Assembly (NCBI GenBank): GCA_902576115.1
Contig: CACGUE010000001.1
Location: forward strand, 1 to 64,000
Reading direction: 5' to 3'
DNA from: an uncultured Pelagibacteraceae bacterium
GTDB lineage: Bacteria > Pseudomonadota > Alphaproteobacteria > Pelagibacterales > Pelagibacteraceae
Length of the DNA: 64,000 nucleotides
Shown here: positions 8,582 to 18,680 of the stretch, one piece after another
How the letters are laid out: every line of letters starts with the position of its first letter
Numbering within the stretch: position 1 is the stretch's first letter
Position numbers and translations under genes: made by a program
The notes under the pieces: model-generated
What the model saw: only the letters and a program-made list of their open reading frames with translations
What the model was told of the DNA's origin: nothing
Databases searched by the model: none

Positions 8582-11500
8582 TTAAAATTTAAAAGATCCT
8601 GTAAAAATAAAGTTTGTATCTAGCTTATCCTGTTTAAAATGTCCTAAATCGTCGGTTATTATCGTCTTAAATCCTAATCTTAATGAACTATCAAATTCTT
8701 TAACATAACTTAAAGTTATATCTTTTTGTCTACCCGATGGACTTAGCTCAATAATGTGATCTTCATAGGGTATTACACCATTTTTATCTGACAATCCTAT
8801 AAATCTAAATTTCATATCACCTTTTTCAATCCGGTTAGGTTGTGAGTATATAAAATTAAAACTATCTTTTCCAAATATATTATTTAATTGGTAATCAACC
8901 TCAAAACTTGAACTTAAAATTTTTGATGAACCAATTATAAAGTTGTTATTTCCATTTTTTAATTGAGATATTCCAGTTGTATTATTAAATGATATCGAGC
9001 TATTACTATTAATACTTTTATTTAAATTAAAACCAAAAAAATTAGTTAAATTAATATTATTTAATCCAAAAGCTCCACTTGATTTAGAAAGTAAAAAACT
9101 TTCACTTTCTTTTATAATACCTGCTGTTAAAGAAAATTCTTCATAATTTTCATTATTTAGATTTAATGAAAAAGCCAAAGTTTCTATTGGTAAGACCACA
9201 TCTTTATTTATATTTGTAAGAGGATTAATCATTGAATTATTGTAACTAATTAATAAATCACTACCATTTAAATATAATCTTTGATTTAAACCTATACCTG
9301 TATTTTCAGTTAAGAAAGGGTTTATATAAAAATTATTTTTCGGTAAAGCATTTTGAATTGCTAAAGTTGGGGTATCCAGTGTTATGCTTGTACCATAATT
9401 ATATTTATTTTTAAAATTTATATATTCTCCTTCAAAGATGTCATTTGAAGTTTGACCACTTATTTCAATTTTTCTCAAGTTTTCTAATTCTTCATTTACA
9501 GATAATTTTATTTTTTGATCATTTTTATTTTCAGCATTAATAAAATCTAAAACATATATTTTAAAACCACCATGCAATGCATCATAAGCATATGTATATT
9601 TATTTTCTAATCCTTTAGATATTGCATTACCTAAAGATGAGGATGTAGATAAAGATGATAAAGAAACAGGATATTTTTTTAGTTGTGCAAACGGTATTTG
9701 GCCACCCCCCGATGATCCACCTCCACCACCACTTCCTCCACCTCCTCCAAATGAAAGAGGATTTGAGCTTGTTGTAATTGGTGATAAAGCGGCATACATG
9801 TCAGGCACACCATGACCCCAAGTATCATTATAACCGTGCTTTATAGACGCTCCATGAACTGTAAATGTTGTATTGCCACTTGGTGTGAACCAAGCATTAT
9901 TAGCTGATGCCAAAAGTCTATCTGTTAGCTGCTCAGGTGTATGGTTAGGAAAAGCTTGTCCTAAAAGCGCGATCATACCGGAAACTTGAGGAGCACCCAT
10001 TGATGATCCATTTAGAGTAGAATATTGACTTGTTCCTCCAGAATCTATGTACCCAGCCGCACCGATTTGTTTATCATCAACTACTAAACACCATTCTTTA
10101 GCTGCTCCACAGGGATTACCTAATCTATTAAAGTCTGATGTAGAGGCTCCAGATAAAGATGTTCCTGTAAATTCTGCATACATTACCGAAAGCCATGCAT
10201 CGGTTAGATCAACCGAGTCATCTGTTCCATTAAAATAAGCTGGTAGCCCTGCCATTACACTTACATCAGTGTCATTTACATAATTTGAACTAGCCCAAAC
10301 TATTACACCACTATTTTGAAAATTATCTAGTGCAGTTATATATGTAGATGTATGTGAGCCAAAAGCGTGCATAGTAGAATTATTTAATTCTTCTCTTATA
10401 GTTCTACCATTATTGCTAGCATCATTGACTAATTCAGACCACTCAACAGCACTAGTACAGCTATTACCAACACAACCTTGACTATATCCCCAACTATTAT
10501 TCATTACAATTGCAGAATGTGTTGTTCTTGCCGTATCTATATCTGAGGCTTGAGCAGTCCCATTATCATCAAATGTTGAAAATACAATATCAGCATCTGG
10601 AGCTACACCATGAGTTGTTCCACTGATAACTCCAGCAGCAATACTTGCCACATGTGTACCATGTTGTGCTGAAGAATTTGATGTTGAGGGTGAATCTAGC
10701 ATTGTTACTGTTTTACCTTGGAATGATGAATGATTATTATGCATAGCATCATCCATTACATAGATAGTTTGACTGTCACCAAGTAAATATTGATTACTAC
10801 TATTCTTAAATGAATGAGCTTTATGTAAATTCACTAGTTCATATGGATGAACATTATTTGAAGATTGATCAACCAATGTCCATGAGGATCTACCAGTAAT
10901 TGTGCTTTGAACACTTGTATCTTCAGAATAAGTTGTAGTATTACATTTTAATACATAATCATAAATTGTAATAGTTGTTTGAGTATTACCTGTTGTAGAT
11001 ACATCCGTCGTGCTTGCAGTGAGCACAACAGTTTCGGAAGTTTCATTTGTAGTATCATTTATAGGTGTAAGAGTTATTGAAGCACTTGTAGAACCTGAAA
11101 CAATCGTTGATGATGAAGAAGATAAATTATAATCTGTTCCAGATGTAGCCGTACCTCCAGTACTATATGTAATATTTACATTAGAGGAGTGAGCTTTTGT
11201 CAAATTTCCTGTGATAGTTATTCCTGAATCACATTCACCCAAGCTGCTAGCTGAAACCGAAAAAGATAATGTGGCTGGACTTGATGAAGAACTACCACTT
11301 CCACCGCCACCACCTCCACCAGCAAGAGCAGCTACACCTACAGCAGCAATAATCCCAACTTGTGATCCAGCGAACCCAATATTTGATACATTTTTTGGTT
11401 TTATATATGAATTTAATATTAACGGATCAAATGAGTTGTAAATATTTAAAAGCAGCTCCTGTCTTTTAAATTCTGACATATAGTCAGTCCATTTTGATAA

Positions 11501-11980
11501 ATAATTAATATCTTCTGTTAGAGCATATAAATCTTGAGGATTATTCTTTATATGGTTATTTAGTTTTTTAAAGTCTTTATTATTTAATGTAAAATTTTTA
11601 GCTTCATTATAATTTTCTGAAAAAACAGTTGGTTTGTTAAACAAGCTTTCTTCTTGAGACATTTTTTCTAGATCTGGATTTAAAAAATCTTTCATTATTT
11701 GTTTAAATCCCTTTTTTTTCTTAATAGTTTCGTCATTAGGCAAATTTAATTCAATAATGTTATTAATAATTCCATTTTTATTTTTAATTAGATTTATTTC
11801 TTCATCATTGATTTTAATATTTTGATCTAAAAAACATTTTTGTATTTTATTTTTATAGTCAACGTAAGAACTATAATTCTTTATACATTTATTTAATTCA
11901 GTAAAATTTTTAAATGTTGCAGAGTAAGAAAGATTATAATTAATTATGATAAAAAATATTGAAAAAAAAAATACTCTCAT
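8582..11980 (-). CDS. Subtilisin-like (S8) serine protease, putative autotransporter with Calx-beta-like region, Gly-rich linkers and C-terminal beta-barrel-like domain
   Basis: Putative catalytic motifs VMDDAM (D), HGTHVASIAAG (H), GSSMGAPQVSG (S); GGGGGGGSGSSSSS and GGGGGSGGGGGSSGGG linkers; Calx-beta-like TYSTGGTATSGTDYNLSS...ITLTPINDTTNE; beta-rich C-terminus ending FIFTGSFKF. Confidence 0.85.
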   Translation of the reverse strand: MRVFFFSIFFIIINYNLSYSATFKNFTELNKCIKNYSSYVDYKNKIQKCFLDQNIKINDEEINLIKNKNGIINNIIELNLPNDETIKKKKGFKQIMKDFLNPDLEKMSQEESLFNKPTVFSENYNEAKNFTLNNKDFKKLNNHIKNNPQDLYALTEDINYLSKWTDYMSEFKRQELLLNIYNSFDPLILNSYIKPKNVSNIGFAGSQVGIIAAVGVAALAGGGGGGGSGSSSSSPATLSFSVSASSLGECDSGITITGNLTKAHSSNVNITYSTGGTATSGTDYNLSSSSSTIVSGSTSASITLTPINDTTNETSETVVLTASTTDVSTTGNTQTTITIYDYVLKCNTTTYSEDTSVQSTITGRSSWTLVDQSSNNVHPYELVNLHKAHSFKNSSNQYLLGDSQTIYVMDDAMHNNHSSFQGKTVTMLDSPSTSNSSAQHGTHVASIAAGVISGTTHGVAPDADIVFSTFDDNGTAQASDIDTARTTHSAIVMNNSWGYSQGCVGNSCTSAVEWSELVNDASNNGRTIREELNNSTMHAFGSHTSTYITALDNFQNSGVIVWASSNYVNDTDVSVMAGLPAYFNGTDDSVDLTDAWLSVMYAEFTGTSLSGASTSDFNRLGNPCGAAKEWCLVVDDKQIGAAGYIDSGGTSQYSTLNGSSMGAPQVSGMIALLGQAFPNHTPEQLTDRLLASANNAWFTPSGNTTFTVHGASIKHGYNDTWGHGVPDMYAALSPITTSSNPLSFGGGGGSGGGGGSSGGGQIPFAQLKKYPVSLSSLSTSSSLGNAISKGLENKYTYAYDALHGGFKIYVLDFINAENKNDQKIKLSVNEELENLRKIEISGQTSNDIFEGEYINFKNKYNYGTSITLDTPTLAIQNALPKNNFYINPFLTENTGIGLNQRLYLNGSDLLISYNNSMINPLTNINKDVVLPIETLAFSLNLNNENYEEFSLTAGIIKESESFLLSKSSGAFGLNNINLTNFFGFNLNKSINSNSSISFNNTTGISQLKNGNNNFIIGSSKILSSSFEVDYQLNNIFGKDSFNFIYSQPNRIEKGDMKFRFIGLSDKNGVIPYEDHIIELSPSGRQKDITLSYVKEFDSSLRLGFKTIITDDLGHFKQDKLDTNFIFTGSFKF

Positions 11981-11985
11981 TGAAC

Positions 11986-12933
11986 TTATCTATTAGGTGT
12001 ATCTGTAGCTATCATCTGATTTTTTACCTTTTCTCTAAAATATATATAAACACCAGCAGCAATTATTATTGCCGCCCCAGCAAAAGTTTGAGTAGTTGGA
12101 ATAGTTTCGAAAAGAATATATCCAGCGATCATAGCAAATATTATATAAGAATATTCAAATAATGAAATTATGGATGGTGACGCAATACTATAAGCAGAGA
12201 AAACACAAAAAAAAGATATTGAAGCTACAATTCCCATAACTAAAACATATGGCCATGAAGCTGAAGGGTTAGTAAACCATTCTCTAACAATAAATTGTAA
12301 AGTAGGATCAGAAAAATTATTAAATTTCCCATCTCCACTAACAAGATAAATAATTAAACTTACAGCGACAGCAAAAATATAAAGCAAGGTCATTTGAGTA
12401 TAAATATTATCCTTATCAGAGGTATATTTTGTAATTGTCATGGAGCATGCATAACAAAGTGCACACCCAACAGGTGCTAATTTGAAAAAATTAAATTCTT
12501 CAAGTGTTGGATTAAGTACAATTAATACTCCTATAAAACCTACAACAATTGCACTCCATCTTCTAATTCCAATTTGTTCTTTTAAGAAAAATTTAGCAAA
12601 CATAGACATAAAGAAAGGACATGAGAAAAACAAAGCACTAACCATCGCCAAAGACATAAAGGTTAGAGAAATATAAAAAAAAGCAAATCCAAAAAAGAAA
12701 CAAACAACTCTGACTAAAGTTAAAAAAGGATAATGTGTTTTAAGAGTAATTTTTTTTTTTGTTATTAAAAAAAAGGATATGAGAATAGTCGCTTGTATTA
12801 AAGTTCTTCCCAAATATAACTCAAATAATGCAATATCTTCAAAAATAAATTTTATTAATGAATCTTGAATGGAAAAAAAAGCCATTCCAGTCATAATAAA
12901 AAAAATACCCTTTGTGTTATTGTTTGTTTGCAT
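11986..12933 (-). CDS. EamA/DMT family transporter
   Basis: Multi-TM protein with EamA-like GMAFFSIQDSLIKFIF...RRWSAIVVGFIGVLIVLNP. Confidence 0.85.
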   Translation of the reverse strand: MQTNNNTKGIFFIMTGMAFFSIQDSLIKFIFEDIALFELYLGRTLIQATILISFFLITKKKITLKTHYPFLTLVRVVCFFFGFAFFYISLTFMSLAMVSALFFSCPFFMSMFAKFFLKEQIGIRRWSAIVVGFIGVLIVLNPTLEEFNFFKLAPVGCALCYACSMTITKYTSDKDNIYTQMTLLYIFAVAVSLIIYLVSGDGKFNNFSDPTLQFIVREWFTNPSASWPYVLVMGIVASISFFCVFSAYSIASPSIISLFEYSYIIFAMIAGYILFETIPTTQTFAGAAIIIAAGVYIYFREKVKNQMIATDTPNR

Positions 12934-12996
12934 ATCGCAGCTATATCAAAAAAAACTTTAACCTTCATAATTAATAAGATACTCTAAAAAGTATTT

Positions 12997-13473
12997 ATGG
13001 AAGATTTTGAACCAATTTATGGTGGATGTATTTGTGGAAGTATAAAATATTCAATTAATAGCAAGCCTCTTTTTACCCAAGTCTGCCATTGTTTGGATTG
13101 CAAAAAATTAACTGGGTCATCTTATGTGATGAATACTAGCATTTTTGATAATTCTTTAGAAATAAGTGGTGGACTATTAAAAGCCGAATTGATAGCAGGG
13201 AGTGGGAAAAAATGTACTCATTATTTTTGTAAAAAATGTGGAGTTTATATTTATGCTGATTATGAGTTTGCAGTTGGAAGATTGACAGTTAGAACAAAGA
13301 CTCTTTTGAAACCAAAAAACTTTCCACCCCAAGCACATATATTTGTAAAGGATAAGGATCCATGGATAAATATTGCAGACAAAAATATTTGCTATGATGA
13401 AATGTATGATCCAAAAATAGCTTGGCCTAAAGAAAGTTTAGATAGATATAAAGAATATCTCGAGTCTAATTAA
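12997..13473 (+). CDS. GFA family (CENP-V/GFA domain) zinc-binding protein
   Basis: GGCICGSIKYSI, CHCLDCKKLTGSSY, CKKCGVYIY cysteine motifs. Confidence 0.85.
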   Translation: MEDFEPIYGGCICGSIKYSINSKPLFTQVCHCLDCKKLTGSSYVMNTSIFDNSLEISGGLLKAELIAGSGKKCTHYFCKKCGVYIYADYEFAVGRLTVRTKTLLKPKNFPPQAHIFVKDKDPWINIADKNICYDEMYDPKIAWPKESLDRYKEYLESN

Positions 13474-15046
13474 GAATAAAGTCAGCTGCTCTTTCACCTA
13501 TCATTAAAGTTGGTGCATTTAAATTACCACTTGTAATCTCCGGCATAACAGAAGCATCTGCAACTCTTAAATTTTCTAAACCATGAACTTTCAATTTTTC
13601 GTCAACTACTGCCATTTTGTCGACTCCCATTTTTAATGTACAGGATGGATGATAAGCTGTTTCGGCCTTTGATCTAATATACTCGGTAATTTGTTCATCA
13701 TCAGTTGCACTTTCGCCTGGACCTACTTCTTTTCCAGCGTAAGGTTTCATTGAGTCTTGATTTAAAATATTTCTAGCTACACGAACACACTTAATTGTTT
13801 CTTTTAAATCATATTCATCTTCTAAATAATTAAATTGAATTTTAGGGTAATCGTATGGATTTGAACTATTTAATTTAATATGTCCTCTACTTTTAGGTTG
13901 ATTCAAACTTGCGTGTAATTGATAACCATGTCTGTCTGGATCAACTAATCCATGATCGATTACAAATGCCGGAAAAAAATGAAATTGAATATTTGGATAG
14001 CTTTTGTCTTCTGAAGATTTGCAGAAACCACCCGCTTCTAAAAATGAAGTAGAACATGGACCACTTTTTGAAAGAAACCATTGAATACCAATTTTAAGCA
14101 TATTTATTTTATTAACATAAGAATAAAGTGTATCTTTAGTCTTACATTCTTGCTGAATGTAGGTTTCTAAATGATCTTGTAAATTTTGACCTACTCCCTC
14201 TAAAGAATGTACGACATTAATTCCTTTATCTTTTAAATCTTTTTCAGGCCCTACACCTGATAACATTAATAGTTGTGGTGAATTGATTGAACCTCCACTT
14301 AAAACAACTTCTTTATTAGCATAAACTCTTGTGACTTTATTTTTGATATTTACCTCTATTCCAACTGCTTTTTTTCCATCAAAAATAATCTTTTCAGCAA
14401 AAGAATTGGTAAAGACTTTTAAATTTTTTCTTTTTTTTGCAGGTTCTAGATAATATTTCGAAGCGCTAGCCCTTTGACCTTTATGAATTGTAATATCATA
14501 CATTCCAAATCCTTCTTGATCTTCTCCGTTCATGTCATTATTTTTTTTATACCCCGCTTCAACAGAAGCGTTAATAAAAGCATTAAATAATGGATTTTTG
14601 TTTTTGGATTGATTTACTGGTAAAATTCCTTTTCCACCTCTAAATTCATTCTCTCCTTCAGACCATGTCTCAATTTTTTTAAAAAAAGGTAAAACATTTT
14701 CGTAAGACCATGATTTCAAACCAAATGATGCCCATCTATCATAGTCATTTTTATTTCCTCGAACATAAACCATCCCATTATGAGCAGAGCATCCGCCTAC
14801 CATTTTACCTCTGGGACAAAATAATCTTCTGTTATTTAAATTAGGTTCTGGTTCTGAATAATATTTATAATTATATTTGGGATCGTGCATTGCATATAGA
14901 ATTGCCAAAGGCATATTAACTTTCCAAATATCACTAGATCCACCAGCTTCAAACAAGGCTACATTAAATTTCCCATTTTCACTTAATCTATTCGCGAGAA
15001 CACATCCTGCTGTACCAGCTCCAACAATTACGTAGTCAAAATTCAT
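13466..15046 (-). CDS. GMC family FAD oxidoreductase, choline dehydrogenase-like
   Basis: FAD motif DYVIVGAGTAGCVLANRLSE; GMC signatures GKMVGGCSAHNGMVYVRGNKNDYDRWA and GGSINSPQLLMLSGVGP; C-terminal HPSCTLKMG...VADASVMPEITSGNLNAPTLMIGERAAD. Confidence 0.92.
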   Translation of the reverse strand: MNFDYVIVGAGTAGCVLANRLSENGKFNVALFEAGGSSDIWKVNMPLAILYAMHDPKYNYKYYSEPEPNLNNRRLFCPRGKMVGGCSAHNGMVYVRGNKNDYDRWASFGLKSWSYENVLPFFKKIETWSEGENEFRGGKGILPVNQSKNKNPLFNAFINASVEAGYKKNNDMNGEDQEGFGMYDITIHKGQRASASKYYLEPAKKRKNLKVFTNSFAEKIIFDGKKAVGIEVNIKNKVTRVYANKEVVLSGGSINSPQLLMLSGVGPEKDLKDKGINVVHSLEGVGQNLQDHLETYIQQECKTKDTLYSYVNKINMLKIGIQWFLSKSGPCSTSFLEAGGFCKSSEDKSYPNIQFHFFPAFVIDHGLVDPDRHGYQLHASLNQPKSRGHIKLNSSNPYDYPKIQFNYLEDEYDLKETIKCVRVARNILNQDSMKPYAGKEVGPGESATDDEQITEYIRSKAETAYHPSCTLKMGVDKMAVVDEKLKVHGLENLRVADASVMPEITSGNLNAPTLMIGERAADFILN

Positions 15047-15514
15047 TTATTTCTTAAGTTTATCTGCGAGTACTAATTTATCAGTTTTAAAACTATTTTT
15101 ATTTTCGGTAATAAAATCATCCATAATTTTTACTTTGTCTTCTTCAAATTCTGTAACTTTCCTTTTTTCAAGATCAATATAAAGAGATATACTTTCTGTA
15201 GTTGCAGCAAGTTTTCCTGTTTTTTTTTCGATCATCTCACATTTTAAATGTAATCTTTTCTTATCATGATCAAAGAAAGTGCAATAAACATCAACTTCTT
15301 CGTTTTCTTTAACTTCATTGTCATAAGTTGTTCTTGTTTCAACCACCATTGTACTTCTTTTATTTATTTGCGCTTTAGCTCCGCCCATCTCAAATTTATT
15401 AAGCATTGTTTCCCATGCTTCATCAAAAATTAAAACATAATAAGCCATGTTCATATGCTCATTATAATCAGTCCAATCTTTTATTATTTTTCTCGAAGCT
15501 AAATGAAATGTCAT
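15047..15514 (-). CDS. Hotdog-fold thioesterase, candidate betainyl-CoA thioesterase (CdhB-like)
   Basis: WTDYNEHMNMAYYVLIFDEAWE matches 4HBT-type thioesterases; location beside the carnitine dehydrogenase/BKACE genes. Confidence 0.7.
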   Translation of the reverse strand: MTFHLASRKIIKDWTDYNEHMNMAYYVLIFDEAWETMLNKFEMGGAKAQINKRSTMVVETRTTYDNEVKENEEVDVYCTFFDHDKKRLHLKCEMIEKKTGKLAATTESISLYIDLEKRKVTEFEEDKVKIMDDFITENKNSFKTDKLVLADKLKK

Positions 15515-15518
15515 TTTA

Positions 15519-16379
15519 TTAGCTTTTGTTTATTTTATTCGCTACTAACAATTTTCTTTGCATCTCTCTTAAAACAGGTCTTTCTATCAATTTACCATCT
15601 ATTACAACTAAACCTGTATTAGCCTTTTTAAATTGATCCATAATTTTTTTAGCTTTACTTATTTCCTCTTCAGACGGAGTAAAAATCTCATTTAAAATAC
15701 TTATTTGTTTTGGATGAATTGATCCTTTTCCAGTGAAACCTAAATTTTTAACAAACTGTGCTTCTTTTTTCATTCCTTCCATATCTTCTAAATTTAAATA
15801 AGGAACATCAATAACATCAACTCCTTTACTAGCACCAGCATGAACTAACCTTGATCTTGCATAAACTAAATTTTCTAATTTGTTTTCAACTCTTAATTCT
15901 GCTGCCATATCTTCTCCGCCAAAATATAAAGCTACTATTCTGTCACTAGAATGAGCAATATCATAAATACTTTCAAGAGCTTGATTAGTTTCCATTATAA
16001 CGTGAAGATCAGTATCTAAACCGCAATCAGTAAGCATGTCATCAATAAAAATAATTTCGTCAGGTGTTTTAACTTTAGGCAACATGATAGCTTTAACCTT
16101 TAGTTTATTTGATGCAATAGCTTCTAAGTCTAAAAGACCATTTTTAGTTCTTTGACAATTTAATCTAACAACTAATTCAATATCATTTTTTACTTCTAGT
16201 GACTTTAATGCTTCAATAGTATTTTTCCTTGCCTCGTCTTTATCTTTCATGGCAATTCCATCTTCTAATTCTATACAAACCATATCAGCTCCTGAAGCCA
16301 AGGCTTTTGGAAACATCTCTGGTTGAAGACCTGGTGTAAATATAAAGCTACGTCTAACCCTTAGTTTATTTAAGTCCAT
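15519..16379 (-). CDS. HpcH/HpaI aldolase/citrate lyase (CitE-like) family CoA-ester lyase
   Basis: RVRRSFIFTPGLQPEMFPKALASGADMVCIELEDGI and GFTGKGSIHPKQI are CitE-family hallmarks. Confidence 0.85.
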   Translation of the reverse strand: MDLNKLRVRRSFIFTPGLQPEMFPKALASGADMVCIELEDGIAMKDKDEARKNTIEALKSLEVKNDIELVVRLNCQRTKNGLLDLEAIASNKLKVKAIMLPKVKTPDEIIFIDDMLTDCGLDTDLHVIMETNQALESIYDIAHSSDRIVALYFGGEDMAAELRVENKLENLVYARSRLVHAGASKGVDVIDVPYLNLEDMEGMKKEAQFVKNLGFTGKGSIHPKQISILNEIFTPSEEEISKAKKIMDQFKKANTGLVVIDGKLIERPVLREMQRKLLVANKINKS

Positions 16380-16438
16380 TCAATTTTTATTTCTTATAAT
16401 TGTTAATGATATGATATTATATTTTACTAGAAATAAAA

Positions 16439-17326
16439 ATGAACAATAAGGTCTTCATCTCATGTGCAGTTACAGGATCTGGTGATACAGCAAGTAAACA
16501 TCCTGATTTACCTAAAACTCCAGAGCAAATTGCAAAAGCAGCAATAGAGTCTGCTAAAGCTGGTGCTGCAATTGCCCATATCCATGTCAGAGAAGAAGAT
16601 GGAACCCCAAGTAGACGACTTGAGCTTTATAAAGAAGTGGTTGACAGAGTGAGATCATCTGAAACTGATGTAATTCTTAATCTCACGACAGGCATGGGTG
16701 GTGATTTAGATATCGGCCAAGGCAAGAACCCTTTAGACTTTGGTCCAATGACAGACATGGCAAATGTAATGGAGAGAATTGCTAATGCAGAACAATTTCT
16801 TCCAGAAATATGCACACTTGATTGTGGAACCTTAAATTTTGGAGATAGTTCAGTTATCACAGTCAATACACCTAACGATTTAAGAAAAGCTGCAAAAAAA
16901 CTTCAAGAAATAAAAGTTAAACCTGAAATAGAAGCTTTCGATTTAGGAAATATGTGGTTTGGCGCTCAATTATATAAAGAGGGATTATTAAGTGACCCAC
17001 CTCTTTTTCAAATGTGTTTAGGAATTCCATGGGGAGCACCGGCAACACCATTAGCTATGCAAGCGATGAAAGATATAATGCCCAAAGAAGGTATATGGTC
17101 AGGTTTTGCAATATCTAAAAACGAAATGCCATATGTTGCTCAAACTGTAGTAATGGGAGGTAACCCAAGAGTTGGTTTAGAGGATAATTTATATTTATCC
17201 AAAGGTAAATTGGCAACAAATCCTCAATTAGTTGAGAAAGCTATAAGGATCGTCACAGATCTTGGTGTAGAGATTATGTCACCTTCAGAAACAAGAGAAA
17301 AATTAAAGCTTGTAAAACACAAGTAA
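16439..17326 (+). CDS. BKACE family beta-keto acid cleavage enzyme, candidate 3-dehydrocarnitine cleavage (CdhC-like)
   Basis: HIHVREEDGTPSRRLELY metal-binding motif, CTLDCGTLNFGD, AFDLGNM, GNPRVGLEDNLYLSKGKLA are DUF849/BKACE motifs. Confidence 0.85.
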   Translation: MNNKVFISCAVTGSGDTASKHPDLPKTPEQIAKAAIESAKAGAAIAHIHVREEDGTPSRRLELYKEVVDRVRSSETDVILNLTTGMGGDLDIGQGKNPLDFGPMTDMANVMERIANAEQFLPEICTLDCGTLNFGDSSVITVNTPNDLRKAAKKLQEIKVKPEIEAFDLGNMWFGAQLYKEGLLSDPPLFQMCLGIPWGAPATPLAMQAMKDIMPKEGIWSGFAISKNEMPYVAQTVVMGGNPRVGLEDNLYLSKGKLATNPQLVEKAIRIVTDLGVEIMSPSETREKLKLVKHK

Positions 17327-18267
17327 TGTCAAAAATTAAAACTGTAGGAATAGTTGGAACTGGCGTCATAGGGACCGGCTGGATAATAAGAAATTTAGCT
17401 CACAACAAAATTGTTCATGCATATGATCAAAACAAAAATCTCAAAAAATATGTTTTAAAAGAAATAAAAAGAACTTCAAAAAGTATAAAAAAACTTTTTG
17501 GAAAAAAAATTTTAATTAAAAATTTAAAATTCTTTAATTCTTTAGAAAAGGCTCTTTCAAATGTGGATTTTGTTCAAGAAAGTGTATTAGAGAATTACAA
17601 AGTTAAAACCGATTTAATCAAAAAAATCTCTAAATATGTAAAATCAAATGTAATTATTTCTTCAAGTTCTTCAGGACTTTTGCCCTCTAAAATTTTTTCT
17701 AAGAGTAAAAATCCTCAAAGAGGCATAATTGGACATCCATTTAACCCAGCATATTTATTGCCAGCAGTTGAAGTAGTTCCTGGAAAAAAAACTACAAGAA
17801 AGTTTCTTTCCGATGCAAACAAATATTACAAATCAATCTCAATGAAGCCAATTATGCTTAAAAAAGAATTACCAGGTTATTTATCGGATAGACTTCAAGA
17901 GGCATTGTGGAGAGAGGGTTTACATATTATTAATGAAAATTATGCAACAACACAGGAATTAGATCGTGCAATAGAAGATGGACCAGGTCTTAGATACTCA
18001 ATAATGGGCACCTTTTTAACCTTTCATCTTGCTGGAGGTAACGCAGGAATGAAACATATGTTAAAGCAATTTGGTCCAGCTTTAAAATTACCTTGGACAA
18101 AATTGAAAGCTCCAAAGTTAACAAATAAATTATCCGATAAACTTATATCAGGTACAAAAAAACAAGCTAAAGGTAAATCAATTAATATGCTTTCAAATAT
18201 TAGGGACCAATATTTAGTTGATGTATTAAAAATTAGAAAAAAATATGAGAATAAAATTAGAAATTGA
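17326..18267 (+). CDS. L-carnitine dehydrogenase-like 3-hydroxyacyl-CoA dehydrogenase family protein
   Basis: GIVGTGVIGTGWI Rossmann motif; VQESVLENYKVK; IIGHPFNPAYLLPAVEVVPG; RAIEDGPGLRYSIMGTFLTFHLAGGNAGMKHMLKQFGPALKLPWTKL resembles L-carnitine dehydrogenases. Confidence 0.82.
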   Translation: MSKIKTVGIVGTGVIGTGWIIRNLAHNKIVHAYDQNKNLKKYVLKEIKRTSKSIKKLFGKKILIKNLKFFNSLEKALSNVDFVQESVLENYKVKTDLIKKISKYVKSNVIISSSSSGLLPSKIFSKSKNPQRGIIGHPFNPAYLLPAVEVVPGKKTTRKFLSDANKYYKSISMKPIMLKKELPGYLSDRLQEALWREGLHIINENYATTQELDRAIEDGPGLRYSIMGTFLTFHLAGGNAGMKHMLKQFGPALKLPWTKLKAPKLTNKLSDKLISGTKKQAKGKSINMLSNIRDQYLVDVLKIRKKYENKIRN

Positions 18268-18677
18268 TGAAAGAAAAAATTTTTATAAATAAAACTGGCG
18301 GATGTATCTGTGGAGATATAACTTTTAAGGTTAAGCTTGATGAGGTCCCTTTGGTTTTCAATTGTCATTGTATTGATTGTAGAAAAAAAATAGGAGGAAT
18401 AATGACAATTATACTACTTAGAGATGGAGCAATAGATATAGATAAGTCTAAATTAAAAATTTTTGAACATGAGGGTGGCAGTGGTAATAAAATTAAAAAA
18501 CATTTTTGTGGGAAATGTGCTGCTCCTATTTTAACTTATGTAGAAAAGTATAAAAAATACTATTTATATGCAGGCTTGCTAGACGATATTAGTTTTTTAA
18601 ATAAAGCAGAGAACATACACTATAAAGAGTCTCATTTTCCATTTATGGAAATAAGCGAAAAAAATATTAAAGTTTAA
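18264..18677 (+). CDS. GFA family (CENP-V/GFA domain) zinc-binding protein
   Basis: GGCICGDITFKV, CHCIDCRKKIGG, FCGKCAAPI cysteine motifs; overlaps the upstream stop by 4 nt. Confidence 0.82.
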   Translation: MMKEKIFINKTGGCICGDITFKVKLDEVPLVFNCHCIDCRKKIGGIMTIILLRDGAIDIDKSKLKIFEHEGGSGNKIKKHFCGKCAAPILTYVEKYKKYYLYAGLLDDISFLNKAENIHYKESHFPFMEISEKNIKV

Positions 18678-18680
18678 ATA

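Noticed and set aside
9700-9750. Possible phase-variable repeat tract in the S8 protease gene
   Set aside because: It encodes a mixed Gly/Ser linker (GGN codons with variation), not a pure homopolymer or short tandem repeat prone to slippage.
18024-18368. 114-aa minus-strand ORF across the carnitine dehydrogenase/GFA junction
   Set aside because: Antisense to two well-supported coupled genes.
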